NCBI RefSeq assembly: GCF_002927275.1
Contig: NZ_PRKW01000002.1
Coordinates: 124,001 to 188,000, forward strand
Length of the DNA: 64,000 nucleotides
From: Arthrobacter pityocampae
GTDB lineage: Bacteria; Actinomycetota; Actinomycetes; Actinomycetales; Micrococcaceae
Reading direction: 5' to 3'
Position 1 is the stretch's first letter. Every line of letters begins with the position of its first letter. Shown piece by piece: positions 63,527-64,000 of the stretch. The notes beneath the pieces are model-generated. The model saw only the letters and a program-made list of their open reading frames with translations, was not told the DNA's origin and searched no databases. A program made the translations under genes and the position numbers.

Positions 63527-64000
63527 ATGGAACGGGTCATCGACAAGGTAGCGCTGGTCACCGGCGGCGCACGCGGCATCGGAGCCGCTGTGGCAGCCCG
63601 GCTGCACGGAGAAGGAGCAAGGGTCGTCATCGGCGACATCCTCGACGACGCCGGAGCGGAGACGGTCGAACGAATCGGCTCCGGCGCTCTCTGCGTCCAC
63701 CTCGACGTGACCGATCCGCAGGACTGGGAGAACGCAGTGGCCGCCGCCGTCGACGCGTTCGGCGGCCTGGACATCCTGGTGAACAACGCGGGCATCGTGG
63801 ACTTCGCTCCCATCGAGGAGTACACCCTGGAGCGGTGGAATGCTGTGATCGCCGTGAACCTGACGGGCACGTTCCATGGCATCAAGGCCGTCATCCCGGC
63901 GATGAAGCAGGCCCGACGCGGGTCGATCGTCAATATCTCCTCCATCGCGGGCATGCGGGGCTACGAGCAGATCCCCGCCTACACGGCCGCGAAGTTCGGC
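63527..64000 (+). CDS. SDR-family dehydrogenase, truncated by the window end
   Basis: 158 codons visible. VALVTGGARGIGAAVAARL, DILVNNAGIVDF and NISSIAGMRGYEQIPAYTAAKFG show cofactor and catalytic (Ser, Tyr, Lys) motifs of a classical short-chain dehydrogenase. AGGAGGATCAC precedes the ATG. Stop lies beyond 64000. Confidence 0.93.
   Translation, partial: MERVIDKVALVTGGARGIGAAVAARLHGEGARVVIGDILDDAGAETVERIGSGALCVHLDVTDPQDWENAVAAAVDAFGGLDILVNNAGIVDFAPIEEYTLERWNAVIAVNLTGTFHGIKAVIPAMKQARRGSIVNISSIAGMRGYEQIPAYTAAKFG

Overview
High-GC actinobacterial chromosome, most likely Micrococcaceae (Arthrobacter and relatives). The window carries a full Pup-proteasome locus, mycothiol ligase MshC, RbpA, HelY, twin-arginine translocase genes and a PafB-PafC single-chain fusion, a form described from Arthrobacter. 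I see no rRNA, CRISPR array, integrase, transposase or prophage gene. One tRNA-Leu(GAG) is present.

Region 1 (about 1-12.3 kb) looks like a compact dormancy/hypoxia-type (DevR/DosR-like) regulon. A DosS-like GAF histidine kinase and a DosR-like regulator lie convergently. Around them are four universal stress proteins (USPs), two flavin-type PPOX proteins, a zinc-ribbon protein, a STAS-like protein, a three-gene membrane operon (71-aa protein, DUF4389 protein, arrestin-like protein) and a lone lycopene cyclase behind a USP. Five palindromes of the form GGGNCTTTNGNCCY, close to the known DosR box, sit about 65-150 bp before the genes expected to belong. This shared control is the most interesting signal in the window.

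Region 2 (12.3-26.9 kb) holds housekeeping and mixed functions. It contains a short UvrA-type ATPase, peptide deformylase, an S9 peptidase, an RlmA-like rRNA methyltransferase, an NfeD-SPFH membrane pair, RbpA, a polyprenol-phosphate mannosyltransferase, an amidohydrolase and the HelY helicase.

Region 3 (24-45 kb, almost all minus strand) follows the gene order of the Mycobacterium tuberculosis proteasome/Tat/mycothiol region. In transcription order it reads trmI | arc, dop, pup, prcB, prcA, pafA, two FKBP isomerases, pafBC, a membrane protein, tatA, tatC, helY. Upstream lie an S2P protease, a HAD hydrolase, a PAC2 protein, mshC and uppP. Pup is attached by PafA and removed by Dop; ARC feeds tagged proteins to the PrcAB core; PafBC is a DNA-damage regulator.

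Region 4 (45-54 kb) has an aldo/keto-reductase-like protein lacking most catalytic residues, small conserved proteins, an acyl-CoA dehydrogenase, an M20 peptidase, a cupin, tRNA-Leu, a membrane M50 protein, kynureninase and a secreted trypsin-like protease.

Region 5 (54-61 kb) is a fatty-acid/beta-oxidation module. Thiolase, a two-domain FabG-like reductase and a MaoC-like hydratase are divergent from a TetR regulator and an acyl-CoA oxidase/dehydrogenase. A palindromic operator lies between them and carries a -10 element in each arm. The right end has a kinase, a polysaccharide deacetylase lipoprotein, a phosphoribosyltransferase and a truncated SDR dehydrogenase.

A recurrent pattern of a TANNNT hexamer 6-7 nt before an ATG/GTG start marks at least twelve likely leaderless genes.
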